Shown: piece by piece, positions 6,817-8,744 of the stretch
Position numbering within the stretch: position 1 is the first letter of the stretch
Layout: every line of letters starts with the position of its first letter
Origin: Pseudomonadota bacterium
GTDB taxonomy: Bacteria; Pseudomonadota; Gammaproteobacteria; Burkholderiales; Burkholderiaceae_C
Direction: 5' to 3'
Assembly (NCBI GenBank): GCA_021798395.1
Contig: JAJZHS010000087.1
Span: 1-8,744 of the forward strand
DNA length: 8,744 nucleotides
The notes under the pieces: model-generated
What the model was told of the DNA's origin: nothing
Databases searched by the model: none
The model's input: only the letters and a program-made list of their open reading frames with translations
Translations under genes and position numbers: made by a program

Positions 6817-7692
6817 CACGGCGGCCTTGCGCACCCGGGGCTTCAGGTGGCGGTCGAGGTCCGCCTGCACCTGGCCCAGCCACTGCTTGACCAGAGCTTC
6901 GTTGCGCGGCCCGATGCGCATCAGGATCTTCTGCCCCGCCGAGGCCGTCTCGAGCGCCGGATCGGCGTAGCGGTACAGAACGTGCGGCTGCTTCAGCGCC
7001 ACCGGAGGCGCCGGCTGCGGGGCGGCCTGCAGATTGGCCAGCACCTGTCGCAGCCGGTCGTTGAACTGGCCGTGGGGATAGCCCAGGTCGCGCCAGGCCC
7101 GCTGCACGAGCGGGTACAGACGCAGATAGGTGCGGACCAGCGCGGCCGGGTCGACGCGACGCAGCATCGCGACGTAGGTCGCGTAGCGCTGCGCGTTGCC
7201 CGCGGCGATCCAGATCCGTGCGCCGTCGCGGCGCACGCGGAACGCGCCGGGCACCGGGCGGAACGGCCAGTGGCTCACCGGGACGTGGCGGCGGCCCAGA
7301 TTGTCGATGGTCGAGACGATGTGCTCGATCAGCGATCTGGGAAGGAACCAGCGTGCGAACGCGGCGTGGCCGACCAGCGCGCCGAATGCGCGCGCGGCGA
7401 GCGCATCGCTGCGCGCCAGGGGCGGCAAGGGCGCGGCGGGCTTCGGCAACAGCAGTTCGCGCGGCGCGCTGGCGCCGGGCCTGGCGCGTGGCGCGCCCGA
7501 TCCGGCTCCGGCCAGCGGCGCGCTGGCCACCTGGGATCCGGGCATCGGCGGCGCAGGAGCCAGGCTCCGCTCGGCGCGATGCGTGATCGCGTCGACGACG
7601 CCGACCACCCGCTCCCAGTGCAGCACGGCGAACGCGATTCCGGCCAGGACCAGAACCAGCGCGACGTACTCCGCGCTTTCCATCCGCTTCAT
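6805..7692 (-). CDS. DUF3014 domain protein with N-terminal membrane anchor
   Basis: Protein of unknown function, 295 aa. Start ATG at 7692-7690 has GGAGG (7704-7700) 7 nt upstream; a second in-frame ATG three codons later is less well placed. Residues 9-26 form one hydrophobic helix after KR, so a single-pass inner-membrane protein with its bulk probably in the periplasm is inferred. Residues 45-87 are a Pro/Ala/Gly-rich linker. From about 88 the sequence matches my memory of DUF3014: PLPPLARSD (88-96), a WFLPRSLIEHIVSTIDNL stretch, FRPVPGAF, LYPLVQRAWRDLGYPHGQFNDRL, and YRYADPALETASAGQKILMRIGP near the end. It is convergent with the sugar isomerase gene and overlaps it by 12 bp. It follows the Pal-like gene on the same strand, but a hairpin lies between, so co-transcription is uncertain. 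Confidence 0.85.
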   Translation of the reverse strand: MKRMESAEYVALVLVLAGIAFAVLHWERVVGVVDAITHRAERSLAPAPPMPGSQVASAPLAGAGSGAPRARPGASAPRELLLPKPAAPLPPLARSDALAARAFGALVGHAAFARWFLPRSLIEHIVSTIDNLGRRHVPVSHWPFRPVPGAFRVRRDGARIWIAAGNAQRYATYVAMLRRVDPAALVRTYLRLYPLVQRAWRDLGYPHGQFNDRLRQVLANLQAAPQPAPPVALKQPHVLYRYADPALETASAGQKILMRIGPRNEALVKQWLGQVQADLDRHLKPRVRKAAVSTQ

Positions 7693-7770
7693 CGCGCAGC
7701 CTCCGTCTGATGCACCCCGGTGCGCACCGAACAGACCGCGCGCGCACAGCGCGCACGGGGCGTCTCGGCC

Positions 7771-7805
7771 GTTGCGGCGGGGCGCGCGACGCGCGCCGCC
7801 GCAAC
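7771..7805 (-). terminator. Strong G+C hairpin after the Pal-like gene, possible terminator or attenuator
   Basis: GTTGCGGCGG (7771-7780) and CCGCCGCAAC (7796-7805) are perfect 10-bp complements, and CGCGC/GCGCG inside (7783-7787 with 7791-7795) adds five more pairs across a two-base bulge. It begins 12 bp after the Pal-like stop codon on the minus strand and lies 79 bp before the DUF3014 start. No T-run follows on either strand, so it is not a classical intrinsic terminator. It could still stop or slow transcription, or protect the mRNA 3' end. Confidence 0.5.
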
Positions 7806-7816
7806 GTGCGGCGCGC

Positions 7817-8341
7817 TTACTTGGTGTAGACGATGTCGACGCGACGGTTTTCGGCGTAATCAGCCTCGGTCGTGCCGAGGGCCTTCGGCTTTTCCTTGCC
7901 GAAGCTGATCGCTTCCATTTGCTGCGGCTTCGCGCCGAGCAGTTCCATCGCCTTCATCACCGCGTCGGCGCGACGCTGGCCGAGGGCCAGATTGTATTCG
8001 CGACTGCCGCGCGCGTCGGTATTGCCCTGCAATTGCGTGTGCGCGTTCGGATGCGACGTCAGGTATTGGGCGTTGGCCTCGACCACCGGGCGGTACTTGG
8101 CCTGCACGTTGTACTTGTCGAACGCGAAAAAGACGCTGCGCGGAACGTTCGGCGCCGGTCCCAGGTTCTGCTCGACCGGGGCCTGCACCGCGGCGACCGC
8201 GGTTTGCGCACCGTTGTTGGACGTGTTCGCGGGCTTGGCGGCCGCCGCCGGTTCCGCGGGCTTCTTCACCGCCGACGCGCAACCGCCCAGCGCAAACGCG
8301 ACTGCGAGCGCCGAGATGCTCAACTGCCAGGACTGCTTCAT
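7817..8341 (-). CDS. pal: Pal-like peptidoglycan-associated outer-membrane lipoprotein (OmpA C-terminal domain)
   Basis: Lipoprotein that anchors the outer membrane to peptidoglycan. Start ATG 8341-8339 (174 aa), preceded by a GGGGG stretch 8 nt upstream; the frame extends 31 codons further up, but only this start gives a signal peptide. Lys2 and a hydrophobic core lead to the lipobox LGGC (18-21), with Cys21 as the lipidated residue; Ala22 at +2 predicts outer-membrane sorting. Residues 22-66 are a flexible Ala/Pro/Asn-rich linker. The OmpA-like domain spans about 69-174: SVFFAFDKYNV, GNTDARGSREYNL with Asp109, and the NxxLxxxRA motif ending at Arg124-Ala125 (Asp and Arg bind diaminopimelate in this family), ending NRRVDIVY. 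Length and motifs fit Pal. No tolB or other tol genes flank it here; DUF3014 is downstream and an IS upstream, so it may be a second Pal/OmpA-family copy rather than the Tol-system Pal. Confidence 0.9.
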   Translation of the reverse strand: MKQSWQLSISALAVAFALGGCASAVKKPAEPAAAAKPANTSNNGAQTAVAAVQAPVEQNLGPAPNVPRSVFFAFDKYNVQAKYRPVVEANAQYLTSHPNAHTQLQGNTDARGSREYNLALGQRRADAVMKAMELLGAKPQQMEAISFGKEKPKALGTTEADYAENRRVDIVYTK

Positions 8342-8362
8342 CGAAACTACCCCCAAAGTGAC

Positions 8363-8368
8363 ATTGTA
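8363..8368 (-). promoter_or_regulatory. Candidate -10 box of the Pal-like gene
   Basis: Minus strand reads TACAAT (8368-8363, 5 of 6 to the -10 consensus), which would start transcription near 8356 and give a leader of about 15 nt carrying the GGGGG ribosome site. No good -35 hexamer is seen 16-18 bp upstream, so this is a weak call. Confidence 0.3.
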
Positions 8369-8549
8369 GGACTGTGCACAGGTGGCTTGCGCCGCGGCAT
8401 GCGACCGCCGACCCAGCCCTGCGCACGACGGCATGGTCTTTCAGCACAACGCCGCGCGGTGCGCCTCGGTTGACCGCGACGCACCGGAAACGTGCCGCGG
8501 ACGCAACCATATGTAAGCCAACAACCGCCCGAACGCGCGACGTGGACGC

Positions 8550-8557
8550 TATAGTAT
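8550..8557. promoter_or_regulatory. TATAGTAT -10-like box in the region before the IS
   Basis: TATAGT (8550-8555, 5 of 6 on the plus strand) sits in an A+T-poor region, 63 bp before the apparent IS end. Read on the minus strand it gives TACTAT (8556-8551), which could serve the Pal-like gene from about 200 bp upstream. No convincing -35 box accompanies it on either strand. The rest of 8342-8619 shows no gene. Confidence 0.2.
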
Positions 8558-8640
8558 GAGCGCGACGCGCTGCAGCGATAGCTTGGCGTTTGTGCCGATT
8601 CATTTTTCCATGCAGGTGCCTAGGGAAACACTGATCAATT

Positions 8641-8675
8641 CCCCGCGGCCGGCGTCGAGCGCTGGCCGAGCGGGG
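8641..8675. repeat. Hairpin near the IS terminus, upstream of the transposase start
   Basis: CCCCGC (8641-8646) pairs with GCGGGG (8670-8675), and the inner GGCCGGCG (8647-8654) pairs with CGCTGGCC (8660-8667, one G-U), around a TCGAG loop and a two-base bulge. A stable subterminal stem like this is common in IS ends, where it can block read-through transcription into the transposase. That role is inferred here. Confidence 0.55.
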
Positions 8676-8724
8676 GCTGAACTGGAACAATGGTCCTGAG
8701 CGCCGGAGGGCGCGAGGAACGACG

Positions 8725-8744
8725 ATGCAGACGAGCTTTTCCGA
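8725..8744 (+). CDS. IS5-family transposase, first six codons only
   Basis: ATG 8725 is preceded by GAGGA (8714-8718) with 6 nt spacing. The visible residues are MQTSFS followed by a codon starting GA (Asp or Glu). This N-terminus matches my memory of IS5-family transposases of the Xanthomonas/Burkholderia kind that start MQTSFSELEY. Only 20 bases are present, so the call rests on this short match together with the CTAG-flanked terminus and the ribosome site. Confidence 0.6.

Larger units (their letters stand above)
8624..8744 (+). mobile_element. Left end of an IS5-type insertion sequence (continues beyond window)
   Basis: The terminal sequence begins GGAAACACTGATCAATTCCC and directly follows CTAG (8620-8623), which fits the 4-bp YTAR/CTAG targets used by IS5-group elements. 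About 100 bp in, a transposase start appears. The right end, the matching terminal inverted repeat and the second copy of the target site lie outside the window, so the exact boundary (8623-8625) is uncertain. The family call depends mainly on the transposase N-terminus. Confidence 0.65.

Noticed and set aside
7196..8473. A 425-codon plus-strand frame opposite DUF3014 and the Pal-like gene
   Set aside because: It runs antisense across two recognised genes and their intergenic hairpin, and its product shows no family signature.
1..8744. CRISPR array, tRNA/rRNA genes, phage or toxin-antitoxin modules
   Set aside because: I saw no regularly spaced repeats, no tRNA-like cloverleaf or rRNA motif and no small paired genes of that kind on either strand.

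Overview
The window is very G+C-rich DNA (about two-thirds G+C or more by eye) from a Gram-negative bacterium. The evidence for Gram-negative is a Pal/OmpA-type outer-membrane lipoprotein, a DUF3014 protein, a Gts-type sugar ABC transporter and the left end of an IS5-type element. Burkholderiales or the Xanthomonadales group are the best guesses; the sequence alone does not separate them.

Layout. Bases 1-924 (minus) hold a nearly complete PfkB-family fructokinase whose last few codons lie left of the window. A 485-bp divergent intergenic region (925-1409) follows. It is more A+T-rich around 1080-1260 and carries an imperfect 25-bp palindrome, a spaced inverted repeat and an exact 14-bp tandem duplication. 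From 1410 to 6816 (plus) runs a tight five-gene operon: periplasmic sugar-binding protein, two membrane permeases, a MalK/UgpC-type ATPase, and an AGE-family sugar isomerase/epimerase most like mannose isomerase. Its 3' end overlaps the 3' end of a convergent DUF3014 gene (6805-7692, minus) by 12 bp. Upstream of DUF3014, on the same strand, lies a Pal-like lipoprotein gene (7817-8341, minus), separated from it by a strong G+C hairpin. The right edge (from about 8624) is the start of an insertion sequence, with only the first six codons of its transposase (8725 onward).

How the genes work together (inference from family knowledge). The binding protein and ABC transporter bring in glucose/mannose-type hexose. 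The AGE enzyme would convert D-mannose to D-fructose. The divergent fructokinase would phosphorylate fructose to fructose-6-phosphate. That makes a self-contained, PTS-free mannose route needing no mannokinase or phosphomannose isomerase. No regulator gene is in the window. The envelope genes (DUF3014, Pal-like) appear to be a separate unit. I found no phage, CRISPR, toxin-antitoxin or obviously new defence system; the most open questions are the operator candidates in the divergent promoter, the DUF3014 protein, and what the IS has interrupted.
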